Source: Tenacibaculum finnmarkense (lineage in GTDB: Bacteria > Bacteroidota > Bacteroidia > Flavobacteriales > Flavobacteriaceae). Taken from it: a stretch of 64,000 bases of DNA. A program made the translations under genes and the position numbers. The stretch spans positions 1-64,000 of the forward strand of contig NZ_OENA01000066.1 in the NCBI RefSeq assembly GCF_900239185.1, given 5' to 3'. Below the pieces are notes generated by a model. It saw nothing but the letters and a program-made list of their open reading frames with translations. It made no database searches and was not told the DNA's origin. Positions within the stretch are counted from its first letter, which is position 1. Each line of letters starts with the position of its first letter. Below, in pieces: positions 53,274 to 62,850 of the stretch.

Positions 53274-54545
53274 ATGGCAGTAGATTTATTACTCGGATTA
53301 CAATGGGGAGACGAGGGAAAAGGTAAAATCGTAGATGTTTTAACAAGAGATTACGATATTATTGCAAGATTTCAAGGAGGACCAAATGCAGGACATACCT
53401 TAATCTTTGACGGTAACAAACATGTTTTACACACAATTCCTTCAGGGATTTTTCATAAAACCGCTTTAAACGTAGTAGGTAACGGTGTTGTAATTGACCC
53501 TGTTATCTTTAAAAAAGAATTAGAAAATTTAGACGTACATAACATCGATTATACCTCTAAATTATTAATTTCTAGAAAAGCACACTTAATTTTACCTACC
53601 CACAGATTATTAGACGCAGCGTCTGAAACATCTAAAGGAAAAGCGAAAATTGGTTCTACTTTAAAAGGAATTGGTCCTACTTACATGGACAAAACCGGTA
53701 GAAACGGAATGCGTGTTGGTGATTTAGAGTTAGATAACTGGAAAGATAAGTACAGAGCTTTAACCAAAAAGCATTTAAGTATGCTTAGCTTTTTTGATGT
53801 TCAAGTAGAATATGATTTAGACGAATTAGAAGCTGAATTTGACTTAGGTATTGAAAAATTAAGAACATTACAGTTTATTGATTCTGAAGAGTATTTAAAC
53901 AGTGCAATTAAAGCTGGAAAAACAATTTTAGCTGAAGGAGCGCAAGGTTCTTTATTAGATATTGACTTTGGAACGTATCCGTTTGTAACATCTTCTAATA
54001 CAACTGCCGCTGGTGCTTGTACTGGTTTAGGAATTGCTCCTAACAGAATTGGAGATGTGTTCGGAATATTCAAAGCCTACACAACTCGTGTTGGTTCGGG
54101 TCCTTTTCCTACTGAATTATTCGATGAAGATGGTGCTGAAATGGCTAAAGTTGGGCATGAATTTGGCGCTACAACTGGTCGTGCAAGACGCTGCGGATGG
54201 TTAGATTTAGTTGCTTTAAAATATGCAGTTGATGTAAACGGAGTTACCAAGTTAATGATGATGAAAGGAGATGTTCTTTCAGGATTTGATACTTTAAAAA
54301 TCTGTACTTCTTACAATTATAAAGGTGAAGAAATTACACATTTACCTTACAATATTGAACCTGAAAATGTAACTGTAAACTATACAGAATTCAAAGGATG
54401 GGAAGATGATTTAACAAAAATGACAACGGCTGATCAGTTACCTAAAAACTTATTAGACTATGTTGCTTTTATTGAAAAAGAAACAGGTGTTCCTGTAACA
54501 ATTGTATCTGTAGGTCCAGACAGAATGCAAACAATTAATAGATAA
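53274..54545 (+). CDS. purA: Adenylosuccinate synthetase
   Basis: 423 residues. N-terminal QWGDEGKGK (11-19) is the GTP loop with catalytic Asp; IMP- and aspartate-binding GPNAGHT, GIGPTYMDKTGR, TTTGRARRCGWLD and the terminal VGPDRMQTI are all present. First committed step of AMP synthesis from IMP. Behind the Fur-family gene. Confidence 0.97.
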   Translation: MAVDLLLGLQWGDEGKGKIVDVLTRDYDIIARFQGGPNAGHTLIFDGNKHVLHTIPSGIFHKTALNVVGNGVVIDPVIFKKELENLDVHNIDYTSKLLISRKAHLILPTHRLLDAASETSKGKAKIGSTLKGIGPTYMDKTGRNGMRVGDLELDNWKDKYRALTKKHLSMLSFFDVQVEYDLDELEAEFDLGIEKLRTLQFIDSEEYLNSAIKAGKTILAEGAQGSLLDIDFGTYPFVTSSNTTAAGACTGLGIAPNRIGDVFGIFKAYTTRVGSGPFPTELFDEDGAEMAKVGHEFGATTGRARRCGWLDLVALKYAVDVNGVTKLMMMKGDVLSGFDTLKICTSYNYKGEEITHLPYNIEPENVTVNYTEFKGWEDDLTKMTTADQLPKNLLDYVAFIEKETGVPVTIVSVGPDRMQTINR

Positions 54546-54564
54546 ATTTATTTCTATTTTATAT

Positions 54565-54597
54565 AAAAAGCCTTCATTTTTAATGAAGGCTTTTTTG
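54565..54597. terminator. Bidirectional terminator
   Basis: AAAAAGCCTTCATT / AATGAAGGCTTTTTT between convergent purA and the decarboxylase gene. Confidence 0.92.
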
Positions 54598-54614
54598 TTT
54601 TTATTTATTGAAAC

Positions 54615-56045
54615 TTATTTTTCTGATAAAATTTCTTGCCCAAATTTATGACACAATGCTAATGTTTCTTCTACATCATCAATGGTGGTTTTTGGGTTGA
54701 TTAAACACATTCTTAAAACTACTTGTTTGTTCAAAATAGTGGTTACTAAAAATGCTTCTTTAGAATCCATTACTTTTTTAGAAATTTGATTGTTTAACAC
54801 ATCAATTTCTTTTTCTGATAAATTTGCTCCAATCGGATTATATCTAAAATTAATAATCGCTAAAGTTGCTGGCGAAACAATTTCCCAATCCCTACTTTTA
54901 CGCAACACTTTTTCAACCCTATCGGCTAAATCAATATTATAGGTTACCGCTTTTTTAAACGTATCTAATCCGTATGTTTTTATCGACATATAAAATTTTA
55001 ATGCTCTAAAACGACGGGTTAATTGAATTCCATAATCATAAAAATTAATTTCAGATTCATTTCCTTCAATATCACGTAAATATTCTGGTTTTTCGCTAAA
55101 AGTACCGCTTAACCAAGAAGAATCTTTCACCAATAAACAGCCTATTTCATAAGGTTGATAAAACCATTTATGCGGGTCAACGGTTAACGAATCCGCTCTT
55201 TGAATTCCTCGCAATGCTTTTGCTCCTTTTTCAGATAAAATAGCAGCGCCACCATAGGCTCCATCAATATGAAACCACAAATTTTCAGCTTCACAAATAT
55301 CAGCGATATCATCTAAAGGATCAACAGTTCCTGTGTTTGTTGTTCCTGCGGATGCAATAAAACAAAAAGGCTGTAACCCTTCTAAACGATCTTTAGCAAT
55401 GGCATTTTTTAATTTATTGATACTTATTCTAAATTCAATATCGGTAGGTAAAATACGTATTTGTTCTTTTTTAAAACCTAAAACACGAATTGCTTTAATA
55501 TTTGAAGAATGCGCTTGATCAGACAGATAAATGATTGCTTTCGAAAAATCATCGCCACATTTTATACGTCTAGCTGTTGCTAATGCCGTTAAATTTGCCA
55601 TAGAACCACCACTTGTAAAAATACCACCACCTTTTTCAACAGGAAAATCGTACATTTTTAACAACCAGTTCATCGTTACAATTTCTAATTCTGCAGCCGC
55701 AGGAGAAACTACCCAACCTCCTGAAAAAATATTAAAACCAGTAGCCAAACTATCTGCCATGGTGCTAATAAAATTACTTGGTCCTGGCACAAATGAATAG
55801 GCTTTAGGATGCGAAATAACCGTGCTATTCGGTATTACATTATCAATTACAAAGTCTAAAACTTCTGTTGGATTCATGCCTTTTTCAGGAACTTGCTCTA
55901 AAAACAAATCGTCCATTTCTTGACGTGTTGCCGAGGTTACAGGTTTTTTATTCTCTAAAGTATCCCAATGTTCAGCAATTAGATCTACTATCTTATAACC
56001 ATAAGATTTCATTTCTTCTAAGGATAAATCAAAATGGGCGCTCAT
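54615..56045 (-). CDS. PLP-dependent group II decarboxylase (aromatic amino acid type)
   Basis: 476 residues. PLP motif TVDPHKWFYQPYE with the Schiff-base lysine, FTSGGSMANLTALA, HIDGAYGGAA and the N-terminal HPKAYSFVPGPSN give the AADC/HDC family. Substrate (tryptophan, phenylalanine, tyrosine or DOPA) cannot be told from sequence; Bacteroidota homologues vary. Minus-strand TAATTTTG box at 56071-56078 fits the start. Monocistronic. Confidence 0.88.
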   Translation of the reverse strand: MSAHFDLSLEEMKSYGYKIVDLIAEHWDTLENKKPVTSATRQEMDDLFLEQVPEKGMNPTEVLDFVIDNVIPNSTVISHPKAYSFVPGPSNFISTMADSLATGFNIFSGGWVVSPAAAELEIVTMNWLLKMYDFPVEKGGGIFTSGGSMANLTALATARRIKCGDDFSKAIIYLSDQAHSSNIKAIRVLGFKKEQIRILPTDIEFRISINKLKNAIAKDRLEGLQPFCFIASAGTTNTGTVDPLDDIADICEAENLWFHIDGAYGGAAILSEKGAKALRGIQRADSLTVDPHKWFYQPYEIGCLLVKDSSWLSGTFSEKPEYLRDIEGNESEINFYDYGIQLTRRFRALKFYMSIKTYGLDTFKKAVTYNIDLADRVEKVLRKSRDWEIVSPATLAIINFRYNPIGANLSEKEIDVLNNQISKKVMDSKEAFLVTTILNKQVVLRMCLINPKTTIDDVEETLALCHKFGQEILSEK

Positions 56046-56070
56046 AAATGTATATTTTTTATTATTTCCG

Positions 56071-56078
56071 CAAAATTA
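56071..56078 (-). promoter_or_regulatory. -7 box of the decarboxylase gene
   Basis: Minus strand reads TAATTTTG, 26 bases before the ATG. Confidence 0.5.
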
Positions 56079-56170
56079 ACCTTTAAATAGAAGCTTGCTC
56101 AGTTTTTTTTCGAATAATTTTATTCCATAATTTTATTGATTTATTAAGAAATATAGCGCCTTGTTTTCAT

Positions 56171-56178
56171 TATTTTTG
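56171..56178 (+). promoter_or_regulatory. -7 box of the OstA gene
   Basis: TATTTTTG, 21 bases before the TTG start at 56199; supports that start. Confidence 0.5.
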
Positions 56179-56198
56179 CTATCTAAAATCGTATTCAT

Positions 56199-57839
56199 TT
56201 GAAAAAGTTATTTCTTTTCAGTTTTTTAATTATATCAATAGCTAGTTTTTCTCAAGCAAAAAAAATCAAGATACTTTCTACACAGTTAAGTACCACCGAT
56301 CAAGAAAAATATCCTGATGCCACCATTCTTATAGGTAATGTAAAAATGGCACACGAAGGAGCTACCCTCGAATGTAAAAGAGCCTTACTTTATCAAAAAG
56401 AAAATATTTTTAAAGCCTTAGGAGAAGTTGTTATTGAACAAGGCGATAGTATTATTCAATACAGTGATTTTGTACTTTATAACGGAAACACTAAAAAAGC
56501 AACCTCTTGGGGAAATGTTGAAATTAACGATAAAGAAATGAAGCTAAGTACCGATACACTTCATTTTGATAGAAAAAATCAACTTTTATATTATCCTAGC
56601 GGAGGTACAATTCGCGACAAAAAAAACGTACTAAAAAGCATCCGAGGAACGTATTTTTTAAAAGAAAAAAAGTTTACCGCCAAATCAAAAGTTAGCGTTG
56701 TAAACCCTCAAAATAAGCTAGAATCTGAGCATCTAGATTATTATACCAACTCACATTTAGCCTATTTATACGGTAAGAGCACCATTACAAATTTAAAAGA
56801 TAGCACCAAAGTTTATTGTGAACGTGGTTTTTACAACACCAATACTGATGTGGCTTATTTTGTAAAAAATGCCAAGCTATTTTTAAAAGAACGCACCATT
56901 TCTGCCGATAGTTTATACTATGATAAACGCCAAGGTTTCGCTTCTGCAACAAATAATATCAAGGTAATTGACACAGTTCAAAAAATGGTAACCAAAGGTA
57001 ATTATGCCGAATTATATGAAAAAAAAGATTCGCTTTTTATTATTGATAAAGCCGTAGCTATTACCGCTATTGATAAAGACTCAATGTATGTTGCTGGTGA
57101 TAAAATTTTATTAACAGGTAAAACTAATAAAAGAATTATTCGAATTTTTAACAATGTCAAAATTTTCAAATCAGACTTGCAAGGAAAATGTGATTCTATT
57201 CATACAAGCCAAGTTTCAGGGCTTACCAGAATGTTTAAAAACCCTATTATTTGGTCTGGAAAAAATCAAATTACAGGCGATAGTATTCAGTTAAAAAACA
57301 ATACTGTCACCAATAAATTAGATTCTTTGAAAGTTTTAAAAAATGCTTTTATGATTCAAAAAGACTCGCTATCTGAAGATGATTTTAATCAGATAAAAGG
57401 ACGAAATATTTACGGTAAATTTGAAAAAAGCAAGTTAAAAACCATGCTTGTAAAAGGAAATGCCGAATCGTTGTATTATAACAGAAACGAAAATACCAAA
57501 AAATTAGAAACCGTTACCAAAGAAATTGCCAGCGATATTGAATTTACCTTTGCTGAAAATGAAATTATAGAAACGAAATATTTTAAATTATCCGAAGGAA
57601 AAACATTTCCTCCCTCTGAATTCCCATCCGAAGAAAAAAAATTCAGAGGCTTTATTTGGCGTGGCGACGAACAACCTTTAAGCGTTGATGATCTTTTCAA
57701 AAAAGATAAAAAACCCTTGACTTCTATAAAAAAAATCATCAAAAATGATACCGCTGTAAAAAAGGTGAAAAAACAGTATTTAAAAGCACAATTCAAAAAA
57801 AGTGCGCCTAGAAAACAACTTTTAAGAAAAATTAAATAG
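56199..57839 (+). CDS. OstA-like periplasmic LPS transport protein
   Basis: 546 residues from a TTG start (MKKLFLFSFLIISIASFSQ signal peptide, cleaved about 19). The mature part is a run of OstA/LptA-type beta-jellyroll repeats (LLYQKENIFKALGEVVIEQGD, GNTKKATSWGNVEI, GKSTITNLKDS and later copies). It lacks the C-terminal LptD barrel, so it could be a long LptA-like bridge. Basic C-terminus (about 500-546). A class III aminotransferase gene follows after 10 bases, probably co-transcribed. Confidence 0.85.
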   Translation: MKKLFLFSFLIISIASFSQAKKIKILSTQLSTTDQEKYPDATILIGNVKMAHEGATLECKRALLYQKENIFKALGEVVIEQGDSIIQYSDFVLYNGNTKKATSWGNVEINDKEMKLSTDTLHFDRKNQLLYYPSGGTIRDKKNVLKSIRGTYFLKEKKFTAKSKVSVVNPQNKLESEHLDYYTNSHLAYLYGKSTITNLKDSTKVYCERGFYNTNTDVAYFVKNAKLFLKERTISADSLYYDKRQGFASATNNIKVIDTVQKMVTKGNYAELYEKKDSLFIIDKAVAITAIDKDSMYVAGDKILLTGKTNKRIIRIFNNVKIFKSDLQGKCDSIHTSQVSGLTRMFKNPIIWSGKNQITGDSIQLKNNTVTNKLDSLKVLKNAFMIQKDSLSEDDFNQIKGRNIYGKFEKSKLKTMLVKGNAESLYYNRNENTKKLETVTKEIASDIEFTFAENEIIETKYFKLSEGKTFPPSEFPSEEKKFRGFIWRGDEQPLSVDDLFKKDKKPLTSIKKIIKNDTAVKKVKKQYLKAQFKKSAPRKQLLRKIK

Positions 57840-57849
57840 CCGTATAAAG

Positions 57850-59031
57850 ATGAAAACCGATTTTTTAAAATACCAAGGACAAACAACACCACATCCTTTA
57901 GCTATTGAAATTTCTCACGCAAAAGGAAGCTATATTTACGATAAAAAGGGCAAAAAAATGCTCGATTTCGTAGCTGGAGTTTCGGCAAATAGCCTCGGGC
58001 ATAATCATCCAAAAGTTACCCAAGCTATTAAAAAACAGCTCGATTCTTATACCCACGTTATGGTTTATGGTGAGTTTATTCAGCAACCACAATTAGATTT
58101 ATGCAAGACTTTGGCAAAAACATTGCCTGAAAATTTATCGTCAGTGTACTTGGTAAATTCAGGAACAGAAGCAACCGAAGGTGCTTTAAAATTAGTAAAA
58201 CGCTTTACAGCAAGGGCTGAAATTATTGCCGCTAAAAACGGGTATCACGGAAACACCCAAGGCGCAATGAGCGTTTGTGGAGCCGAAGCTCAAAATAGAG
58301 CATTTCGTCCTTTAATTCCTGGTGTAAAGTTTATCGAATTTAATAATGAAATCGACTTAGAAAAAATTACCACAAAAACAGCAGGCGTTATTTTAGAAAC
58401 CATCCAAGGTGGAGCTGGTTTTATCGAACCTAAAAATGATTATTTATCAAAAGTAAAAAAACGCTGTGAAGAAGTTGGCGCTTTATTAATTTTAGATGAA
58501 ATTCAAACTGGTGTTGGGCGTACGGGTAAATTTTGGGGATTTGAAAATTACAATGTTATTCCTGATATTATTATTACAGGAAAAGGCTTAGGCGGCGGTA
58601 TGCCAATTGGTGCGTTTATTGCTTCTTTTGATGTAATGAATTGCTTAAAAGAAAACCCTAAATTAGGGCATATTACTACTTTTGGCGGGCATCCTGTAAT
58701 TGCCAGTGCTGCTTTGGCAACTGTTGACGAAATTACATCGTCAAATCTTATTAAAGAATCCCTACGAAAAGAAGCGATTATTAGAGATAAATTTAAAAAC
58801 CATAAGGCTGTAAAAGAAATTCGAGGAAGAGGTTTAATGCTTGCTTTAATAGTAGAATCGCCTGAAGTAGCATCAAAAATAATTTTAAATTCTTTAGATA
58901 AAGGGCTGATTTTATTCTGGTTACTTTTTGAAGGAAGTGCTATAAGAATCACGCCTCCATTAACTATTTCAGATGATGAAATTAAAGAAGGATGTGATTT
59001 AATTTTAAACGAATTGAATCTTTTTATATAA
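57850..59031 (+). CDS. Class III PLP-dependent aminotransferase
   Basis: 393 residues. VNSGTEATEGALK, GYHGNTQGAMSV, LILDEIQTGVGRTGKFW and the PLP lysine in IITGKGLGGGMPIG give the class; N-terminal LDFVAGVSANSLGHNHP is typical. Its specificity is unclear: acetylornithine, 4-aminobutyrate or another omega-amino group. Placed 10 bases after the OstA gene; no obvious functional link. Confidence 0.85.
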   Translation: MKTDFLKYQGQTTPHPLAIEISHAKGSYIYDKKGKKMLDFVAGVSANSLGHNHPKVTQAIKKQLDSYTHVMVYGEFIQQPQLDLCKTLAKTLPENLSSVYLVNSGTEATEGALKLVKRFTARAEIIAAKNGYHGNTQGAMSVCGAEAQNRAFRPLIPGVKFIEFNNEIDLEKITTKTAGVILETIQGGAGFIEPKNDYLSKVKKRCEEVGALLILDEIQTGVGRTGKFWGFENYNVIPDIIITGKGLGGGMPIGAFIASFDVMNCLKENPKLGHITTFGGHPVIASAALATVDEITSSNLIKESLRKEAIIRDKFKNHKAVKEIRGRGLMLALIVESPEVASKIILNSLDKGLILFWLLFEGSAIRITPPLTISDDEIKEGCDLILNELNLFI

Positions 59032-59069
59032 TATTACTTACATCTCTAGATGCTAAAAAAATGATACAC

Positions 59070-59360
59070 CTATCTCTCTTTAAAATAAATTTTTAATTCT
59101 AAAGGTACTGAGTCTTGTTTAAAATTTTTATGTGTACTCCAATTGAAACTTTCTTGTTTAGATTCAATAAATATTCTAGCTATTTTATTTGGAATTAGAT
59201 ATAATCCTTCAGGGTGTTTACCTTTTATAGGCGATGTGTTTATCTTGAGTTTTGAGTCAGGATTAATAATAAGTTCTTCATAAATTTTTTGAGTAATATA
59301 AAATCGAGTTGAAGAATATTCATTTCATAGTTTTTTAATTCCTTTAAAATAGTTCATCAT
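59070..59360 (-). pseudogene. Disrupted small gene with an in-frame TGA at codon 12
   Basis: From ATG-ATG at 59360 the frame reads MMNYFKGIKKL, then TGA (59327-59325), then runs 84 codons without stop (NEYSSTRFYITQKIYEEL..., TSPIKGKHPEGLYLIPNK, IARIFIESKQESFNW, LELKIYFKER) to TAG at 59070. The part after TGA has a protein-like composition but no ATG, GTG or TTG codon, so it cannot easily start on its own. The family is not recognised. Most simply a nonsense-mutated gene; a recoded TGA is not supported. Confidence 0.6.
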
Positions 59361-59406
59361 TACATACTGTTTTCATCAAAATAGTAATAATTATACTTAA
59401 CAAAAA

Positions 59407-59473
59407 AACCGCAATTTTTTTTCGTCAAAATAGATTTAAAAAAATCTAAAAAGACCAAGAAATTGCGGCTTTA
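59407..59473 (-). terminator. Terminator of the ilv operon
   Basis: CCGCAATTT / AAATTGCGG arms around an inner hairpin TAGATTT / AAATCTA, then a T run on the minus strand, 20 bases after the ilvA stop. Confidence 0.8.
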
Positions 59474-59492
59474 TATTTTGATGAAAAATATT

Positions 59493-60755
59493 TTAAACCA
59501 AAAACTCAAATAAATTAGGTTTATCATTTAAATATTCTCCATAGAAATTAAGCGCTTTCATTCTTGCAATTAAAGGCGCTAAATCTTCTTTTTTTACCAA
59601 TTCAATTCCAACCACGGCTGGGGCATTTTCTTTACTCGATTTTTTGGAATATTCGAAAAAAGTAATGTCATCATTTTTACCTAAAACATCCATTAAAAAA
59701 TCTTTTAACGCGCCTGCTCTTTGCGGAAATCGGATGATAAAATAATGTTTTAATTCGCTATATAATAAGGCACGTTCTTTAATTTCGGCAGTTCTAGCAA
59801 TATCGTTATTACTTCCGCTAATTACACAAACAACGTTTTTACCTTTAATTTCTTCGGCAAAAAAATCTAATGCTGTTATGGTTAACGCTCCTGCAGGTTC
59901 TACCACAATGGCTTCTCTGTTGTATAAATCTAAAATTGTTTGACACACTTTTCCTTCAGGAACGGTTATCATATCGTATAAATTTTCTTTACAGATATCG
60001 AAGGTTAAATTTCCTACTTGTTGTACTGCCGCGCCATCGATAAACTTATCAATTTTAGCTAATTTTATGTTTTTATTTGCCTCAATCGAAGTTTTCATAG
60101 ATGCTGCTCCTGCTGGTTCTACGCCGATAACTTTGGTTGTTGGTGACAATAATTTAAAAATACTCGACACCCCAGAAGCCAAGCCTCCACCGCCTACGGG
60201 AACAAATACGTAATCAATAATTTCTTTAGATTGCTCGATAATTTCTAAACCAACGGTTGCCTGTCCTTCAATAATTTTTTGATCATCAAAAGGATGCACA
60301 AATGTTTTTTCTAAAGTATCGCAAATATTTTTTGCATATTTATAAGCATCGTCAAATGTATCGCCCGATAATTGAATATCAACATAATCGCCACCAAACA
60401 TTTTTACCTGCGCTACTTTTTGCTTTGGCGTAGGTGCTGGCATTACAATTGTACCGTGAATTTGAAGTTTTTTACACGCAAAAGCAACCCCTTGCGCATG
60501 GTTTCCAGCACTTGCACAAACAATTCCGTTTGCTCGTTGGGCTTGTGTTACCGAGTTCATTTTATTGTAAGCGCCTCTAATTTTGTACGATCTTACTTGT
60601 TGTAAATCTTCTCTTTTTAAGAAGATATTTGCGTTATATTTTTCGGAATAAATATAATTATTTAATAGCGGAGTTTCTATAGCCACACCTTTTAGTGTAG
60701 CTACAGCCTCTCTTACCGCTTTTATTGTTGGTGAATATATGGTTTGTGTTTGCAT
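59493..60755 (-). CDS. ilvA: Threonine ammonia-lyase (threonine deaminase)
   Basis: 420 residues, short form. PLP lysine in REDLQQVRSYKIRGAY, SAGNHAQGVA, VGGGGLASG and the C-terminal single ACT-like domain (about 335-420: YFIIRFPQRAGALKDF, NFYGEYLNDKPNLFEF). Converts threonine to 2-oxobutyrate, the isoleucine branch. Starts 4 bases after the ilvC stop, so co-translated. Confidence 0.94.
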   Translation of the reverse strand: MQTQTIYSPTIKAVREAVATLKGVAIETPLLNNYIYSEKYNANIFLKREDLQQVRSYKIRGAYNKMNSVTQAQRANGIVCASAGNHAQGVAFACKKLQIHGTIVMPAPTPKQKVAQVKMFGGDYVDIQLSGDTFDDAYKYAKNICDTLEKTFVHPFDDQKIIEGQATVGLEIIEQSKEIIDYVFVPVGGGGLASGVSSIFKLLSPTTKVIGVEPAGAASMKTSIEANKNIKLAKIDKFIDGAAVQQVGNLTFDICKENLYDMITVPEGKVCQTILDLYNREAIVVEPAGALTITALDFFAEEIKGKNVVCVISGSNNDIARTAEIKERALLYSELKHYFIIRFPQRAGALKDFLMDVLGKNDDITFFEYSKKSSKENAPAVVGIELVKKEDLAPLIARMKALNFYGEYLNDKPNLFEFLV

Positions 60756-60759
60756 ATTT

Positions 60760-62277
60760 TTAATGAAAAACTACGGCTTCTTTTTCTTGTTCTTGAGTTA
60801 TTGTTTTCATTGCCGTCATTGACGCTCTTAGTGTTTTACCAATTGCTTCAATCGGGTGGTTTTGAATTGCCGTATTTACAGCGATTAACGCTAAATTATC
60901 TACTTCGTTCGAATTTGTCGCTGAATTTTTAAACGCTTTACCGATAATATTGGTATCAACAGTTTTCATAAAATCAACTAATAATGGTTTTGCGGCGTGG
61001 TCAAATAAATAACAACCATATTCAGCAGTATCAGAAATAATACGGTTCATTTCGTATAATTTTTTTCTAGCAACCGTGTTTGCAATTAAAGGCAATTCAT
61101 GTAACGATTCATAATATGCCGATTCTGCTTTAATTCCTGATGCTACCATGTTGTCGTAAGCCAACTCTACCCCTGCTCTTACAAAGGCAACCATTAAAGT
61201 TCCGTGGTCAAAAAATTCTTGATCGCTAATTTCTGCGGATGTAGCTGCTGTTTTTTCAAAAGATGTTTCACCAGTTTCAGCTCTCCAAGACAATAAATTT
61301 ACATCGTCATTTGCCCAGTCTTCCATCATTGTTTTAGAAAAATGCCCCGACATAATATCGTCCATATGCTTTACAAACAACGGTGCCATAATTGTTTTTA
61401 ACTCTTCTGAAATTTCAAAAGCTTTAATTTTTGCAGGATTCGATAAACGATCCATCATGTTGGTAATTCCTCCATGTTTTAGAGCTTCGGTAATCACTTC
61501 CCAACCGTATTGAATTAATTTAGAGGCGTATGTAGGTTCGATTCCTTTTTCAATCATGCTATCAAAAGATAAAATAGAAGCCGTTTGTAACACCCCACAT
61601 AAAATGGTTTGTTCGCCCATTAAATCTGACTTTACCTCCGCTACAAATGACGACTCTAAAACTCCTGCTTTATGTCCTCCCGTTGCCACTGCGTAGGCTT
61701 TTGCTTGTGCCCATCCTTTATTTTCAGGGTCATTTTCTGGGTGAACTGCAATTAACGTTGGTACTCCAAAACCTCGTTTATATTCTTCTCTTACTTCTGT
61801 TCCAGGGCATTTTGGAGCGACCATAATCACGGTTAAATCTTCACGGACTTGCATTCCTTCTTCTACGATATTAAAACCGTGCGAATACGATAAGGTAGCA
61901 CCTTTTTTCATCAAAGGCATTACCGTATTTACAACTCTTGTGTGCTGTTTATCAGGTGTTAAATTTAAGACTAAATCGGCAGTAGGAATTAAGGCTTCAA
62001 AAGTATCTACCGTAAAATTATTTTCAGAGGCATTTTTAAAAGAAGCTCTTTTTTCTTGAATTGCGGCGCTACGTAACGCGTAAGAAACATCCAAACCTGA
62101 ATCTCTCATGTTTAACCCTTGGTTTAACCCCTGCGCTCCACAACCGATAATAACTACTTTTTTTCCTTCTAATGCTTTTACACCCTCAGAAAATTCTGAA
62201 GCTTCCATAAATCTGCATTTTGCTAATTGTTCTAATTTTCCTGCTAACGATAATGTATTGAAATAATTTGTTGCCAT
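60760..62277 (-). CDS. ilvC: Ketol-acid reductoisomerase, class II
   Basis: 505 residues, the long class II form with a duplicated knotted domain. N-terminal [16 protein letters not shown] and Rossmann motif [25 protein letters not shown]-like [16 protein letters not shown]; later [11 protein letters not shown]. It reduces and isomerises acetolactate for valine and isoleucine. Confidence 0.96.
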   Translation of the reverse strand: MATNYFNTLSLAGKLEQLAKCRFMEASEFSEGVKALEGKKVVIIGCGAQGLNQGLNMRDSGLDVSYALRSAAIQEKRASFKNASENNFTVDTFEALIPTADLVLNLTPDKQHTRVVNTVMPLMKKGATLSYSHGFNIVEEGMQVREDLTVIMVAPKCPGTEVREEYKRGFGVPTLIAVHPENDPENKGWAQAKAYAVATGGHKAGVLESSFVAEVKSDLMGEQTILCGVLQTASILSFDSMIEKGIEPTYASKLIQYGWEVITEALKHGGITNMMDRLSNPAKIKAFEISEELKTIMAPLFVKHMDDIMSGHFSKTMMEDWANDDVNLLSWRAETGETSFEKTAATSAEISDQEFFDHGTLMVAFVRAGVELAYDNMVASGIKAESAYYESLHELPLIANTVARKKLYEMNRIISDTAEYGCYLFDHAAKPLLVDFMKTVDTNIIGKAFKNSATNSNEVDNLALIAVNTAIQNHPIEAIGKTLRASMTAMKTITQEQEKEAVVFH

Positions 62278-62310
62278 TTTTATAGTTGTTTGGTGTTGTT
62301 ATTTTATGAA

Positions 62311-62829
62311 TTAATCTACTAATAAACTTGAAATTCTCATTTCATCCTTGGTAATTGCAATACGCCCTGAACGTACAAATTGCATAATTCCATGTTTATC
62401 TAAAGTATGATATAAGGCTTCAATTTCTTCTTTTGTCCCTGATTTTTCAAGCACAAAAAAATCTTTATTAATATTGATAACTCTCGATTGACTACTATTT
62501 ATGATTGTTTGAATTTCATTATTTTCAAGCAACGATTTAGAGCTTAATTTAAACAGACAAGATTCTTGATAAATCGTATTTTCATCGGTATGATAATACG
62601 CTTTAATAACCTCAACTTGTTTTTCAATTTGCCCGATAATTTTTTTAATTTGTTCTTCGGATACTTTTACAAGCAGTGTAATTCTTGAAACACTTTTTAT
62701 TTCTGATTTAGAAATATTCATGCTTTCAATATTGATATTTCGTCTTAAAAAGACTCCTGAAATTCTATTCAACAATCCTACATTATTTTCTGTATAAACA
62801 GAAACGGTATATGTTTGTTTATTTTCCAT
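62311..62829 (-). CDS. ilvN: Acetolactate synthase small (regulatory) subunit
   Basis: 172 residues. N-terminal ACT domain (TVSVYTENNVGLLNRISGVFLRR; feedback valine site) and C-terminal regulatory domain with YHTLDKHGIMQFVRSGRIAI. Lies 21 bases after ilvB and 33 before ilvC. Confidence 0.95.
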   Translation of the reverse strand: MENKQTYTVSVYTENNVGLLNRISGVFLRRNINIESMNISKSEIKSVSRITLLVKVSEEQIKKIIGQIEKQVEVIKAYYHTDENTIYQESCLFKLSSKSLLENNEIQTIINSSQSRVININKDFFVLEKSGTKEEIEALYHTLDKHGIMQFVRSGRIAITKDEMRISSLLVD

Positions 62830-62850
62830 GTTTTCTATAATTACGATATT

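Noticed and set aside
59325..59327. Selenocysteine codon in the broken gene
   Set aside because: No SECIS-like hairpin directly after the TGA, no redox motif around it, and no selenium genes in view.
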